A stretch of 64,000 bases of DNA from DATMER01 sp963844885 (GCA_963844885.1 CAWJQA010000006.1:124001-188000), one strand, 5' to 3'. Shown: positions 1 to 11,795, numbered from the stretch's first letter. Numbers and translations are program-made. Notes: generated by a model from the letters alone, not told the origin.

Positions 1-8
1 TCACAGGA

Positions 9-3491
<3,483 letters not shown>

Positions 3492-3531
3492 CGTCCCGAC
3501 ATGTTATCAGAACCGGGTACGTTCTAGATCC

Positions 3532-3558
3532 CCCTCTCCCCCGGCACGGGGGAGAGGG
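3532..3558. repeat. GC hairpin, REP-like (CCCTCTCCCCC arms)
   Basis: Perfect 11-bp inverted repeat: arm 3532-3542, loop GGCAC, arm 3548-3558. It lies between pgsA and dnaE, both on the minus strand. No T-tract follows, so it is not a classical intrinsic terminator. Nearly the same arm sequence recurs at 11724-11768, which suggests a dispersed REP-type element. Confidence 0.6.
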
Positions 3559-3570
3559 TCGGGGAGAGGG

Positions 3571-3600
3571 GGGATGGGATCAACTGGGATGGGATCAACT
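3571..3600. repeat. 15-bp perfect tandem duplication at the pgsA stop
   Basis: The unit GGGATGGGATCAACT occurs twice back to back (3571-3585, 3586-3600). The second copy contains the pgsA stop codon (TCA on the plus strand at 3595-3597). It looks like a slippage duplication of the gene end. Confidence 0.7.
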
Positions 3601-4146
3601 CGGACGTTCCAGCCGGCTCATCCGGAACATGTAGTGGAGCCCGGACGAGAGCGTCGTGGCGGCCACCAGGTAGAGGAGCGTCGTGGCGACCGGTTCCAGG
3701 TTCGGCAGGAGGGCGGAGACCAGGACCACCAGCACGGTCACCACCTGGACGAGCGTGTTGAATTTGCTCAGCTTGCTGGGCGGGAAGTTGCGGATGCCCG
3801 AAGCCAGGGCCATGATCACCGCCATCACCACGATCATCAGGTCGCGGGCGATCACCAGGACCGTGATCCAGAGCGGGATCTGGACGCCATGGTTGAGGCT
3901 GGGGATGGACAGGGCGATGTAGGCCGAAGTGAGGAGGATCTTGTCGGCGATCGGGTCCAGGTAGGCGCCGAGCAGCGACTGCTGGTTGGCCCGGCGGGCG
4001 ATGAACCCGTCGAGGGAGTCGGTGACGCCGGCCACCAGGAAGAGGATCAGGGCGCGGAGCGGCTTGCCGTCCAGGACCGAGATGATGAACAGGGGCGCCA
4101 GCCCCATGCGCAGAACCGACAGGAGGTTGGGGATCGTGAATTTCAC
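3595..4146 (-). CDS. pgsA: CDP-diacylglycerol--glycerol-3-phosphate 3-phosphatidyltransferase
   Basis: Integral membrane enzyme that makes phosphatidylglycerophosphate from CDP-diacylglycerol and glycerol-3-phosphate, the committed step to phosphatidylglycerol. The product is 183 aa, normal for the family. It starts VKFTIPNLLSVLRM and carries the full CDP-alcohol phosphatidyltransferase signature, beginning DSLDGFIARR and ending in DPIAD, with the expected D-x2-DG-x2-AR-x8-G-x3-D-x3-D spacing. About five hydrophobic segments are visible. I chose the GTG at 4146 because it overlaps the stop of the upstream TPR gene as GTGA, a typical coupling arrangement. The frame stays open further upstream, but that part is the out-of-frame shadow of the TPR gene. 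Confidence 0.92.
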   Translation of the reverse strand: MKFTIPNLLSVLRMGLAPLFIISVLDGKPLRALILFLVAGVTDSLDGFIARRANQQSLLGAYLDPIADKILLTSAYIALSIPSLNHGVQIPLWITVLVIARDLMIVVMAVIMALASGIRNFPPSKLSKFNTLVQVVTVLVVLVSALLPNLEPVATTLLYLVAATTLSSGLHYMFRMSRLERPS

Positions 4147-5546
4147 GAGCCGCCCAGGAGCTTGAGCGTACGGCGGATGAGCTCGACGGCGTCGGTGCCG
4201 CTCAGCGGCGAGGACGGACGGCATCCGGCGCCAGCGTCGCCGGCCGGCAGCAGGCCGCAGCCCTCCGCCGCCGCGCAGGCCGAAGAGCCGGCCGACCCGT
4301 CCAGGCAGGGGACGCCGTCGCCGGAGTGGGAGAGGAGGAGAATCAGGCTGCGCAGGGCCGCGGCGCGCCGCGCGGGCGACGCGGGAGAGAAACGGTGCAG
4401 CGTGGAGTCCACGTCCATGAGGCCGAGGTTCACCACCCGCACGATCTCTTCCTGATGCGGATGGTCGAGGATGTCGGTGGCGATGCGGCCCACGGTCGGA
4501 CGGCCGTAGCGCACGTTGGGGATCAGCCAGTAGAGGAGCACGGCGAGGTCCGCCCGGGTGAGGTCGGTGCGCGCCGCCACGTCCCGGACGTCCTTCGGCA
4601 GGAGCGACAGCCGCCACCGGAACTTGGCGGAGGCGAGCTTCTCCTGCAGCGCCTCGTCCTTCGGATGCTCGGACGCGAGGTTCTGAATGATCTGCAGACC
4701 CGTGGTCGGATCGCCCACCGTCAGCTCCAACTCGACGCGGCGCTCGATCAGGCCGCGGTCGTTCGGCCGCTGCGCGGCGAGGCCCTGGACCGCCGCGAGC
4801 TCGGCCTCGAGGTCGCCCCGGGCCACGGCGAGATCCTGTGCCCCTTCCAGAGTGCCGATCTCGGACGGCGCCCACCGGCGCAGCAGAGAGAGGTGGGTGT
4901 CGGCCTCCTCCAGCCGTCCCTCGCGCACGGCCTCGCGCAAGCGGTTCGAGACGATCTCGACGGCCCGCGGGTGAAGCTCGCCGGCCCGCTGGAAGGCCCG
5001 CGGATTGCGGGCGGCGATCTCGCGGAACGCCGAGTAGGCCAGGGGGAGGTCGCCGGCCAGCTCCGCGGCGCGGCCGAGCACGAGCTGGCCCGCCACGTAC
5101 TGGGGCATCTGGTCGAGCACCGGCAGCAGCCGGGCGACCACCTTCGCCGCCTCCCCTTCGCCCAGCTCGACCTCGGCGGCCAGCACCTGGGCCGGCTCGA
5201 AACCGGAATCCTCCTCCAGCATGGCACCGGCGGTCGCGACCGCAACGTCGCGGGCATTGCGGTCGCTACCCGCCATCAGCGCACGCCAGGCGCTCCGCAG
5301 ACGCTCCTGGCGTCCGGCGTCCACCTCCCGGGGGAACCCGGTCATGGGATCGACGAGGTACGCCTGCTCCTGCGGAGCGAACGGCTGAGCCTGGGGGCGG
5401 GAAGGCTCCTGGGGAGGAGCCGGCCTGGGCGCCGAGCCGCAGCCGCCCAGCGCCAGAAGCGCCAGGACAGCCCCGGCCCGGGCCAGGCCTCGCCGTACCC
5501 CGGCGTCAAGCGGGGTGCGGTGCGGCCGAAATCGTGGCGATGGCAT
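4143..5546 (-). CDS. TPR-like lipoprotein
   Basis: Function unknown. The N-terminus has a basic stretch, a hydrophobic core and a lipobox (LALGGC followed by GS), so the mature protein is probably a lipoprotein. The body is helical with tetratricopeptide-like pairs from about residue 80 to 330. A C-terminal segment near residue 400 has several Cys residues (VPCLDGSAGSSACAAAEGCG), possibly a disulfide or metal loop. I chose the ATG at 5546, which overlaps hfq by 41 bp; the frame is open to an ATG at 5594, but that gives an overlong signal peptide. Neither start has a strong Shine-Dalgarno. It sits between hfq and pgsA in a run of overlapping genes, so co-transcription is likely. Confidence 0.75.
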   Translation of the reverse strand: MPSPRFRPHRTPLDAGVRRGLARAGAVLALLALGGCGSAPRPAPPQEPSRPQAQPFAPQEQAYLVDPMTGFPREVDAGRQERLRSAWRALMAGSDRNARDVAVATAGAMLEEDSGFEPAQVLAAEVELGEGEAAKVVARLLPVLDQMPQYVAGQLVLGRAAELAGDLPLAYSAFREIAARNPRAFQRAGELHPRAVEIVSNRLREAVREGRLEEADTHLSLLRRWAPSEIGTLEGAQDLAVARGDLEAELAAVQGLAAQRPNDRGLIERRVELELTVGDPTTGLQIIQNLASEHPKDEALQEKLASAKFRWRLSLLPKDVRDVAARTDLTRADLAVLLYWLIPNVRYGRPTVGRIATDILDHPHQEEIVRVVNLGLMDVDSTLHRFSPASPARRAAALRSLILLLSHSGDGVPCLDGSAGSSACAAAEGCGLLPAGDAGAGCRPSSPLSGTDAVELIRRTLKLLGGS

Positions 5547-5721
5547 GCTTGTAGATGAGAATTTCCCTGCCCTCGCTTTCGAGCACGACGGCAAAGCGAT
5601 CGAAACGCTTGAGACGCCCGAGCAGATGACGTCCTGTCACCAGCTCCAGGTACATCGTCTGACCTTCCTTGAGGCTCTGGAAGAGATACCCGTCCTGAAT
5701 GTTGATGTTGTGCTTAGCCAT
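5506..5721 (-). CDS. hfq: RNA chaperone Hfq
   Basis: Sm-like hexameric RNA chaperone that pairs small RNAs with mRNAs. The product is 71 aa, the compact form of the family. It begins MAKHNINIQDGYLFQSLKEG and ends with the Sm2 signature YKHAIATI. The start at 5721 is supported by GGAGGGCG immediately upstream. The first bases overlap the miaA stop by 8 bp, reproducing the well-known miaA-hfq gene order. The short C-terminal tail (SAAPHPA) lacks the acidic extension seen in gamma-proteobacteria. Assignment is secure. Confidence 0.95.
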   Translation of the reverse strand: MAKHNINIQDGYLFQSLKEGQTMYLELVTGRHLLGRLKRFDRFAVVLESEGREILIYKHAIATISAAPHPA

Positions 5722-6700
5722 ACGCCCTCCCGAGACCGCTGTGCTTGACATGTTCAAAGATATGAGAAATCGGGCGATCCAAATCCTGGGCCGAAAACCA
5801 GACTACCTCGGGCTCTTTCCGGAACCAGGTCTCCTGCCGTTTGGCAAAGCGGCGTGTGGCCTTGACCGTATCGGCGATCGCATCGTCTAGACACCATTCT
5901 CCTTCCAGGTGACGGACGATCTGCCGGTATCCGATCGCCTGGAACGCGGGCAGACCGGGGCCGAGCCCTCTTGCCAGCAGGTGGGCGACCTCCGCCACCC
6001 AGCCCTGCTCCACCATGCGGGCCACGCGGCCCGCGATTCGATCGTATAGGAGCACCCGAGGGAGCGTCAATCCAACCCTGAGCGCCGCAATGCGCTGAGT
6101 CCCAAAGGGTTGCTCTGCGATCCACGAGGAGAGCGGCCTTCCGCTCGCGCGGATCACCTCCAGCGCCCTCAGAACCCGCTGGGTATCGCCCGCCGCCAGC
6201 CGCTCCGCGGTGGCCGGATCGACCCTCGCCAGCTCGGCCGCCAGCGGCTCCAACCCTTCCCGGGCCAGCCGTTCGCGCAGCTCGCTCCGGATCTCCGGGT
6301 CGCCGGGCGGCACCGGGCTGATGCCGTCGAAGAGCGCTCTCAGGTAGAGTCCGCTCCCGCCGGCGACGATCGGCGTCCGGCCGCGCTCCTGGATCTCCGC
6401 GATCGCCTGGCGGGCCCGGCGCGCGAACTCGCCGGCCGACCAGCGCTCGGACGGATCGAGGACGTCGATCAGGTGGTGCGGCACCCGCGCCCGCTCGGCC
6501 GGACCCGGCTTGGCGGTGCCGATGTCGAAGCCGCGGTAGACCTGCAGGGCGTCGGCGTTGACGATCTCGCCGGGCAGCTCGGAGGCCAGCGCCATGGCGA
6601 GCGCGCTCTTGCCGGTGGCGGTGGCCCCGACGATCGCGATCACCCGCGGGGTCGCCGGGGTCGCCGGGGTTGGCGGCGGTGCGGGTGCGGGAGGCGGCAT
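5714..6700 (-). CDS. miaA: tRNA dimethylallyltransferase
   Basis: Adds a dimethylallyl group to N6 of A37 in tRNAs reading UNN codons. The 328-aa product has a P-loop (GATATGKSALA, about residues 25-35), the family motif NADALQVYRGFDIGTAKP, GGSGLYLRAL and the tRNA-binding region RYAKRQ-like segment ATRRFAKRQETWFR. The first 18 residues are a Pro/Ala/Thr low-complexity tail encoded by a 9-bp repeat (6648-6674). A later start is therefore possible, although none is obvious before the P-loop. It is first in a minus-strand run with hfq, the TPR lipoprotein and pgsA. Confidence 0.95.
   Translation of the reverse strand: MPPPAPAPPPTPATPATPRVIAIVGATATGKSALAMALASELPGEIVNADALQVYRGFDIGTAKPGPAERARVPHHLIDVLDPSERWSAGEFARRARQAIAEIQERGRTPIVAGGSGLYLRALFDGISPVPPGDPEIRSELRERLAREGLEPLAAELARVDPATAERLAAGDTQRVLRALEVIRASGRPLSSWIAEQPFGTQRIAALRVGLTLPRVLLYDRIAGRVARMVEQGWVAEVAHLLARGLGPGLPAFQAIGYRQIVRHLEGEWCLDDAIADTVKATRRFAKRQETWFRKEPEVVWFSAQDLDRPISHIFEHVKHSGLGRAYG
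6648..6674. repeat. 9-bp coding tandem repeat at the miaA 5' end
   Basis: Three 9-bp units of the GGGGTCGCC type (plus-strand sense) encode the TPATPATP tail of MiaA. It is one of five such 9-bp repeats at gene ends in this window. Confidence 0.6.
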
Positions 6701-6752
6701 GCGGTGCCAACGAGACTGTCTTCGGTAGCCTTATGTGAGATAACGTTGGGCC

Positions 6753-7961
6753 ATGCGCCGTACGACCGCCGCCCTGCTCGCCCTGTTGGCCGCCCTCGCC
6801 GCCTCCTCTGCCGCCGCGGAGGACAAGAGCCTCCACCTGCCGATCGGCGATCCGGCGCGCAAGGACCGCGAGGCGCCCCTCGTCCTCGATGGTATCACCG
6901 ACGCGCGCAGCGGCAGCCTCCTCACCCCGGCCGACCTTCCCGCCCGGCTAGCCGGAGCGCGCCTGATCCTGGTCGGCGAAAGTCACACGAACGCCGACTT
7001 CCACCTGGCGCAGCTCCGGGTGATCCAGGAGCTGCGGCGCTCGGGCCGGGAGGTGCTGATCGGCCTCGAGATGTTCCCGGAAGCCGAACAGCGCTGGCTC
7101 GACGCCTGGACCGACGGCTCGCTCACCGAGGAGGGGTTCCTCCGCCTCGCCCGCTGGTACCGGAACTGGGGCTACAACTGGGGGTATTACCGGGACATCT
7201 TCCTCTTCGCGCGGGACCAGCACCTGCGGATGTTCGCCCTGAACGCCCCGCGCGAGGTGGTCTCGGCGGTCGGCCGCAAAGGTCTCGCCGGCCTGACTCC
7301 CGACGAGCGGGCGCGCATCGCGGCCAGCGTCGACACCGACAGCGACGAGCACCGCACCCTGATCCGCTCGTTCTTCGGCGAGGACGATCCTCTCCACTCC
7401 AACATGCCGAAGGAGCAGCTCGACCGGATGTACGAGGCGCAATGTACCTGGGACGCCACCATGGGTCACAACGCGGTGAAAGTCCTGAAGGAAAACGGCG
7501 GCCCGGGCGCGGCCCTGGTGGTTCTCGTGGGCTCCGGCCACGTCGCCTACGGCCTCGGCATCCAGCGGCAGGTCGCGGGCACGGCATCCGTGATGTCGGT
7601 CATCCCGGTGCCCGTCCGCGACGAGGACGGCAAGCCGCTGGAGACCGTCCGCGCCTCCTACGCCGACTTCCTCTGGGGCGTGCCGAAGGAAGGCGATCCG
7701 CTCTACCCCTCCCTGGGCCTCTCCACCGCCACCGGCGACGGCGAAGCCTCGCTCGCGGTGATCCTCGTGTCGGAGAAGACCCCCGCCGAGCGGGCCGGCT
7801 TCAAGACCGGGGACGTCCTCCTGACGATGGACGGCGCGCCGCTCGCCGACCGTGAGGCGCTGAACCGCGCCGTGGCCGGCAAGCGCTGGGGCGACACCGC
7901 GGTCATCACCGTCCGGCGCGGCGGGGAGACGGCGGCGCTGACGGTGGCGTTCCGGCGGTAA
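6753..7961 (+). CDS. Secreted ChaN-family protein with C-terminal PDZ domain
   Basis: The 402-aa product has a signal peptide (MRRTTAALLALLAALAASSA). A ChaN/DUF399 domain follows, with the hallmark LVGESHTNADFHLAQL near residue 70 and IGLEMFPEAEQ near 105. ChaN proteins bind haem and are linked to iron uptake. The last 90 residues (from ILVSEKTPAERAGFKTGDV to the end) form a PDZ domain, which usually binds peptide C-termini. The fusion suggests a periplasmic haem- or protein-binding role, but the substrate is unknown. A TAACGT hexamer lies 6 nt before the ATG and there is no Shine-Dalgarno, so the mRNA may be leaderless. It is transcribed divergently from miaA and converges on the next gene. 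Confidence 0.88.
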   Translation: MRRTTAALLALLAALAASSAAAEDKSLHLPIGDPARKDREAPLVLDGITDARSGSLLTPADLPARLAGARLILVGESHTNADFHLAQLRVIQELRRSGREVLIGLEMFPEAEQRWLDAWTDGSLTEEGFLRLARWYRNWGYNWGYYRDIFLFARDQHLRMFALNAPREVVSAVGRKGLAGLTPDERARIAASVDTDSDEHRTLIRSFFGEDDPLHSNMPKEQLDRMYEAQCTWDATMGHNAVKVLKENGGPGAALVVLVGSGHVAYGLGIQRQVAGTASVMSVIPVPVRDEDGKPLETVRASYADFLWGVPKEGDPLYPSLGLSTATGDGEASLAVILVSEKTPAERAGFKTGDVLLTMDGAPLADREALNRAVAGKRWGDTAVITVRRGGETAALTVAFRR

Positions 7962-7981
7962 GCGGGCGCCCGAACGCGAGA

Positions 7982-9559
7982 TCAGTTCGAAGCTCCCGTC
8001 CAGGTAGCATCGCTTCGGCCTTCACCCCTCCCCCACGGATGTACGTCGAGAATGTAGACGCGGGCCTCCGGAGGAGGCGCCGCATGGCGCGGGCGTTCGC
8101 GCAGCGGCGTCTCTTCGTCCGGGTCGCGGTCGCTCACCAGCTCGCCGGCCGACAGCCGGATCCACGGGCCCTTCGTCGGACGCGGCGGGACCAGCTCGAT
8201 CCTCGCCTCCAGGGGAACGCCCTGGAACGCCACGCCGAAACGATATCCCGGATCGTGCCGGGCGTAGCCCAGATCCTCCTGGACCCAGCGCAGCGCCACC
8301 TCCGCGTCCGGGTCCCCTCTCGCGAGCAGCTCCCGGGCCGTCAGGACCGCCTGCCGCGCCTCCTCCGGCAGCGGCCCCGGGTCTTTCAGGACACCCCGAA
8401 ACGCCGCGCCCCGGCCCTGCCTGAGATACAGCCGCGCCAGCTCGAGGCCGACCGCCGCCGCCTCGAAGACACAGCCCTCCTCCCTCAGCCTGCCGAACAG
8501 GGATTCCAACACCCCGGCCGCCTCCTCGACCCCGCCTCTCAGCTCGGCGGCCCGGGCGCGCATCGCTTCGAAACGCTGCCCGTCCGGGACCAGCGGCACC
8601 CGGCGCGCGAGCGCCATCCCCTCCGCCACCGCGGCGGCCAGATCTTCCTCGAGGCCGAGGTCCGCCAGGGCGAGAACGAGGCCGCCGAGGCCACGCAGGC
8701 GCGCCGCGGGCCACTCTCCGGCGGGCAGCAGCTCCAAGGCCTGCCGGAACAGGAGGAGCGCCCGCGCCGGGTCGTTCCCGTCGTAATGGATCCAGGCCTC
8801 CTCCACCTGCGCCACCGCGAGCTCCTTCTCCTCCCCGTAGCCGGCGAAGACCTCCACAGCCCGGGCGAGGAGCGCGAGCGCCTCGTCGGTCCGGCCCTGC
8901 TGGCGCCGAACCAGGCCCATGGTCCGGCAGAGGAAGGCTCGCTCCAGCGCGTCCCCGGGGTAGTCTTCGACACAGACCTGCGCCGTCACGAGCCAGGCCT
9001 CGGCCTCGTCCAGCCGCCCCTGGAGGATCGCCACCTCCGCGAGGTGGCAGCTCGCCTGCATCTGCAGCCCGTCGAGGAACGCGTGTGGAAACCGCTCCGG
9101 CTCCGCGCCGCGCGCCACCGCCAGGGCCACGATCGCCAGCGTTTTCGCGCGCCCGGCGTCCGTGTCCCGGACCGCGGCCGACTCCCGCAGCAGGCGGCGC
9201 GCCAGCCCCGGCGACTGGAAGCGGGCCTGCTCCAACAACGCGAGGAGGCCTTCCCCCTCCGGCTCCGACAGCAGCTCCTCGAGCAGGCCGGGGACGGCGC
9301 CCTCGTCCCGCCGCAGCGTGGCCTCCGTCCTTTCGTTGACGGTCCGCGCCCGGCGCCAGATCGTCTCCAAGCCGATGGCCGCCCGGCCCAGCGGGTCGTC
9401 TTCCCCCGCTTCGGCCGCCGGCGCGGGAGGCGACGCCAGCTCCGGACCGAAGGCGCGCCGGCAGCGCGGACAGGCGAGGACGTGCAGAAAGTCCCGCCTC
9501 CTGTCCCCCGTCAGCGAGAGCACCAGATCGAGAAGGGCCTCAGTACCGACGTGGCTCAT
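7982..9559 (-). CDS. TPR protein with N-terminal Cys cluster
   Basis: Function unknown; 525 aa. Near the start, RRDFLHVLACPRCRRAF (residues 22-38) gives an H-x3-C-x2-C pattern like the zinc motif of anti-sigma factors. The remainder is helical with TPR-like repeats (for example ARQLEEAEAWLVTAQ-type and GRTDEALALLARAVEVF), ending in a non-TPR tail of about 90 residues. There is no signal peptide, so it is probably cytoplasmic. It has the same plan as the two TPR proteins encoded divergently on the plus strand. A good promoter (TTGACA-N17-TAAAAT) sits 64 bp upstream, and GGGAGGAGG precedes the ATG. Confidence 0.75.
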   Translation of the reverse strand: MSHVGTEALLDLVLSLTGDRRRDFLHVLACPRCRRAFGPELASPPAPAAEAGEDDPLGRAAIGLETIWRRARTVNERTEATLRRDEGAVPGLLEELLSEPEGEGLLALLEQARFQSPGLARRLLRESAAVRDTDAGRAKTLAIVALAVARGAEPERFPHAFLDGLQMQASCHLAEVAILQGRLDEAEAWLVTAQVCVEDYPGDALERAFLCRTMGLVRRQQGRTDEALALLARAVEVFAGYGEEKELAVAQVEEAWIHYDGNDPARALLLFRQALELLPAGEWPAARLRGLGGLVLALADLGLEEDLAAAVAEGMALARRVPLVPDGQRFEAMRARAAELRGGVEEAAGVLESLFGRLREEGCVFEAAAVGLELARLYLRQGRGAAFRGVLKDPGPLPEEARQAVLTARELLARGDPDAEVALRWVQEDLGYARHDPGYRFGVAFQGVPLEARIELVPPRPTKGPWIRLSAGELVSDRDPDEETPLRERPRHAAPPPEARVYILDVHPWGRGEGRSDATWTGASN

Positions 9560-9622
9560 GCGCCGGCCTCCTCCCGTCCATGCTGCTCATCGTCACTGGC
9601 GGCAGGCTTGGCATGATCAGAA

Positions 9623-9651
9623 ATTTTAAGCACCATGCTCTCTTTTGTCAA
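9623..9651 (-). promoter_or_regulatory. Sigma-70-type promoter for the TPR gene at 9559
   Basis: On the minus strand, TTGACA (9646-9651) is followed by 17 nt and TAAAAT (9623-9628). This is a near-consensus housekeeping promoter within an AT-rich patch in otherwise GC-rich DNA. It predicts a leader of about 60 nt. Confidence 0.65.
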
Positions 9652-9762
9652 CTCTATTCGCACAAGTCAGGCTCCATGCGGGCCGCTGTGTTGGTCCTAT
9701 CCGGGAACGGGATGCGCCGGGATGGCTCCCCGCGTCGCGCCGGCCGGAAACACGGCCGCGAA

Positions 9763-9889
9763 GGCCGCGGGCGCCGGGGCCATGAAGGTCCGGATTAATT
9801 CTTTCTTCCCCTGGCGACAGGGGTGTTGGATGTGAGAGAATTTCGCGCTGACATCCGAGTAGTTCGCGGAGCCTACGGGAGGATTTCGA
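9763..9889 (+). promoter_or_regulatory. Duplicated upstream block, copy 1
   Basis: Two conserved pieces lie next to each other here: a 31-bp piece (9763-9793, starting GGCCGCGGGCGCCGGGG) and a leader of about 90 bp (9799-9889). The leader contains CCCCTGGCGACAGG and GTGAGAGAATTTCG, and ends in GGGAGGA before the GTG start. Both pieces recur upstream of the second TPR copy, at 11317-11347 and about 11796-11884. Their conservation outside coding sequence suggests shared promoter or leader function. No clear -35/-10 pair was found. The rest of 9560-9889 holds only the divergent promoter. Confidence 0.55.
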
Positions 9890-11245
9890 GTGAGCCAGCA
9901 TCCGACCGCCCTGGAGTTGGAGGGCTTCCTGAAGGGAACGCTGTCACCCAAGGTGATCCGGAAGGTCGCCCGGCACCTCGCCCGGGGTTGCGACCCGTGC
10001 GAGACCCTGGTCGCGATGCCGATGGCCGCGATGGCAGGTAGCGAGCAGCCGGAGAGCGCGGACGCCGAGGCTTACGACAAGGCGATCGACCGGGCGATCG
10101 ATCGGGCTTTTCGAGCCGCCATCCGCTGGGCCGGGGAGCGGCCACGGCCGGGGAGACGGTCCGAGCGCCTGGTCGAGGACGTCGTGAGCGGCCGGAGGGA
10201 GTGGAGCCACCTCACTTCCCGGGACCTCGCCGCCCTCGACCCGCTGACCTGGGTGGAGGTCTGGATCGAGCGGTGCGACGCGCTGCGTTTCCGCGATCCG
10301 GCCGGGATGCTCCGGGCCGCCGAGGCGGCCTGCGGCGCGGCCTACAGCCTCGACACCGCCGTCTACGGCGAGACCAAGCGCCACGACACATGCGCCCTGG
10401 CCTGGGCCGAGCTCGCCAACGCGCACCGGGTGACCGATCAGCTCGACGCGGCCCAGCGCGCCCTGGAGAGCGCCGGCGAGCACCTCGACGCCGGCAGCGG
10501 CGACTCCGGCCTGCTCGCCCGGCTGGCCGAGGTCAGTGCTTCGCTCGCCTGCGCCCTGCGCTGTTTCAGCCTCGCCCACCTCGCCGCGGACCTGGCCGGC
10601 TCCTGCTACCTGGAGGCGGGCAACCCGCACAAGGCCGGCCGAGTGCTGCTCCAGAGAAGCTATTTCGCCGAATGCGAGGAAGAGCCCCTGGCGGCCCTGG
10701 GGTGGCTCTTTGAAGGCTTCAACCTCCTGGACCTCCGGCGCTCGCCCGAGCTGGGCCGGACCGTGATCCAGAACGCGATCCTCTACATGGTCCGGGCCGG
10801 CCGCTTCCGGGACGCTCAGCGGCTGCTCTGGACCGCCCGGCTGCACCGGCTCCTCCCGGACGAGGGCGTGAACCGGGTCCGGCTCCGGGCCACCGAAGGG
10901 GCCATCTGGGCCGGCCTGAACGACCTCGACCGGGCGGAGCTGGCGTTCCAGCAGGCCTGGGCGGGCTATGAAGAATACGGCCTCTGGATCCAGGGCGGTA
11001 TCGTGGGCCTGGAGCTGGCGAAGGTCTGGCTCCGCCAGGGCCGGCAGGCCGAGGTGCTGCCGCTGGCGGAGGAGCTGCTGGAGGTCTTCATTGAGCTGGG
11101 AGTCCGGCCGGAGGCGGTGGCGGCCTTGGAGGTGCTGCAGAAGGCCTGCGTCCAGAAAAGGCTGACCCTCGAGCTGGTGACCCGCCTCGCCGAGTTCCTG
11201 CGCTCGTTGGAGGCGCCGCCGGTCGGCAGGGCGGCCTCCCGGTAG
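9890..11245 (+). CDS. TPR protein with anti-sigma-like zinc motif, copy 1
   Basis: The 451-aa product is of unknown function. The first 50 residues include LEGFLKGTLSPKVIRKVARH followed by LARGCDPCETLV. This H-x4-C-x2-C arrangement resembles the zinc-binding (ZAS) segment of anti-sigma factors. From about residue 120 it is helical with TPR-like units (CALAWAELANAHRVTDQLDAA and others). No signal peptide or membrane segment is present. The GTG start has GGGAGGA 6 nt upstream. It is about 85% identical by eye to the gene at 11885 and shares its upstream DNA, so this is a tandem duplication with an offset of 1995 bp. It may act as a regulator or scaffold; this is inference only. Confidence 0.75.
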   Translation: MSQHPTALELEGFLKGTLSPKVIRKVARHLARGCDPCETLVAMPMAAMAGSEQPESADAEAYDKAIDRAIDRAFRAAIRWAGERPRPGRRSERLVEDVVSGRREWSHLTSRDLAALDPLTWVEVWIERCDALRFRDPAGMLRAAEAACGAAYSLDTAVYGETKRHDTCALAWAELANAHRVTDQLDAAQRALESAGEHLDAGSGDSGLLARLAEVSASLACALRCFSLAHLAADLAGSCYLEAGNPHKAGRVLLQRSYFAECEEEPLAALGWLFEGFNLLDLRRSPELGRTVIQNAILYMVRAGRFRDAQRLLWTARLHRLLPDEGVNRVRLRATEGAIWAGLNDLDRAELAFQQAWAGYEEYGLWIQGGIVGLELAKVWLRQGRQAEVLPLAEELLEVFIELGVRPEAVAALEVLQKACVQKRLTLELVTRLAEFLRSLEAPPVGRAASR

Positions 11246-11373
11246 GGAAGCGATCGAGAAACGTCCTTTCGCGACGGATGCCCGACACTAGGGAGCCTGA
11301 GACGCCATACGCGTCAGGCCGCGGGCGCCGGGGCCATGGAGGTCCGGGCCGGCCCGCGCCATCCGGAGGAGAG

Positions 11374-11703
11374 ATGTCCAGGAGATTCGTCCGCTTCGTC
11401 CGCATTGCCGCCGTGCTCACCCTCGCCGCCGCCCTCGCCGTTCCCGCCGTCCAGGCCGCCGGTCCATTCCACGCCGCCGCTCCCCGGCCCGGCCTGCTCG
11501 AGCTGGCCTGGAGCTGGCTCGCCAGCCTCTGGCCCGACACGGCCGGGGCGGACAAGGGGTTCACCATCGACCCCAACGGCGGAACCACCAACGGCGACAT
11601 CGGGTTCGGCATCGACCCTGACGGCTCCACCGTGCAGGGCGCCGAGCCCAGGACCACCCCGAACGAGGGCGATATTGGGTTCGGCATCGACCCCAACGGC
11701 TAG
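11374..11703 (+). CDS. Small secreted protein with DPNG/DPDG motifs
   Basis: The 109-aa product is of unknown function. The N-terminal signal sequence reads MSRRFVRFVRIAAVLTLAAA with an AVQA-A-type cleavage site. The mature C-terminal half carries three copies of a short motif: KGFTIDPNG, IGFGIDPDG and IGFGIDPNG, the last ending exactly at the C-terminus. The start is supported by GGAGGAGAG. The gene lies between the two TPR copies, just upstream of the second. The repeated Asp-Pro-Asn/Asp-Gly motif could be a calcium loop, a cleavage or isomerisation site (Asp-Pro and Asn-Gly are chemically labile), or a recognition peptide. I recognise no named family. Confidence 0.7.
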   Translation: MSRRFVRFVRIAAVLTLAAALAVPAVQAAGPFHAAAPRPGLLELAWSWLASLWPDTAGADKGFTIDPNGGTTNGDIGFGIDPDGSTVQGAEPRTTPNEGDIGFGIDPNG

Positions 11704-11723
11704 GAGCGGCCCTCACCCCCCGG

Positions 11724-11768
11724 CCCCCTCTCCCGGTCCGCCCGAGTCCCCCTCCCCGGGAGAGGGGG
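11724..11768. repeat. GC hairpin, REP-like, second copy
   Basis: Inverted repeat with 11-bp arms CCCCCTCTCCC (11724-11734) and GGGAGAGGGGG (11758-11768). The arms match those of the element at 3532-3558. It lies between the DPNG-motif gene and the second TPR gene and may attenuate transcription between them. Confidence 0.55.
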
Positions 11769-11795
11769 AGGTTTGTGAAGAAAGTTGCGCCTTTG

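Noticed and set aside
8039..9616. 525-codon plus-strand frame opposite the TPR gene
   Set aside because: Mirror-frame artefact of GC-rich codon use; no start signal, and the minus-strand gene has a near-consensus promoter.
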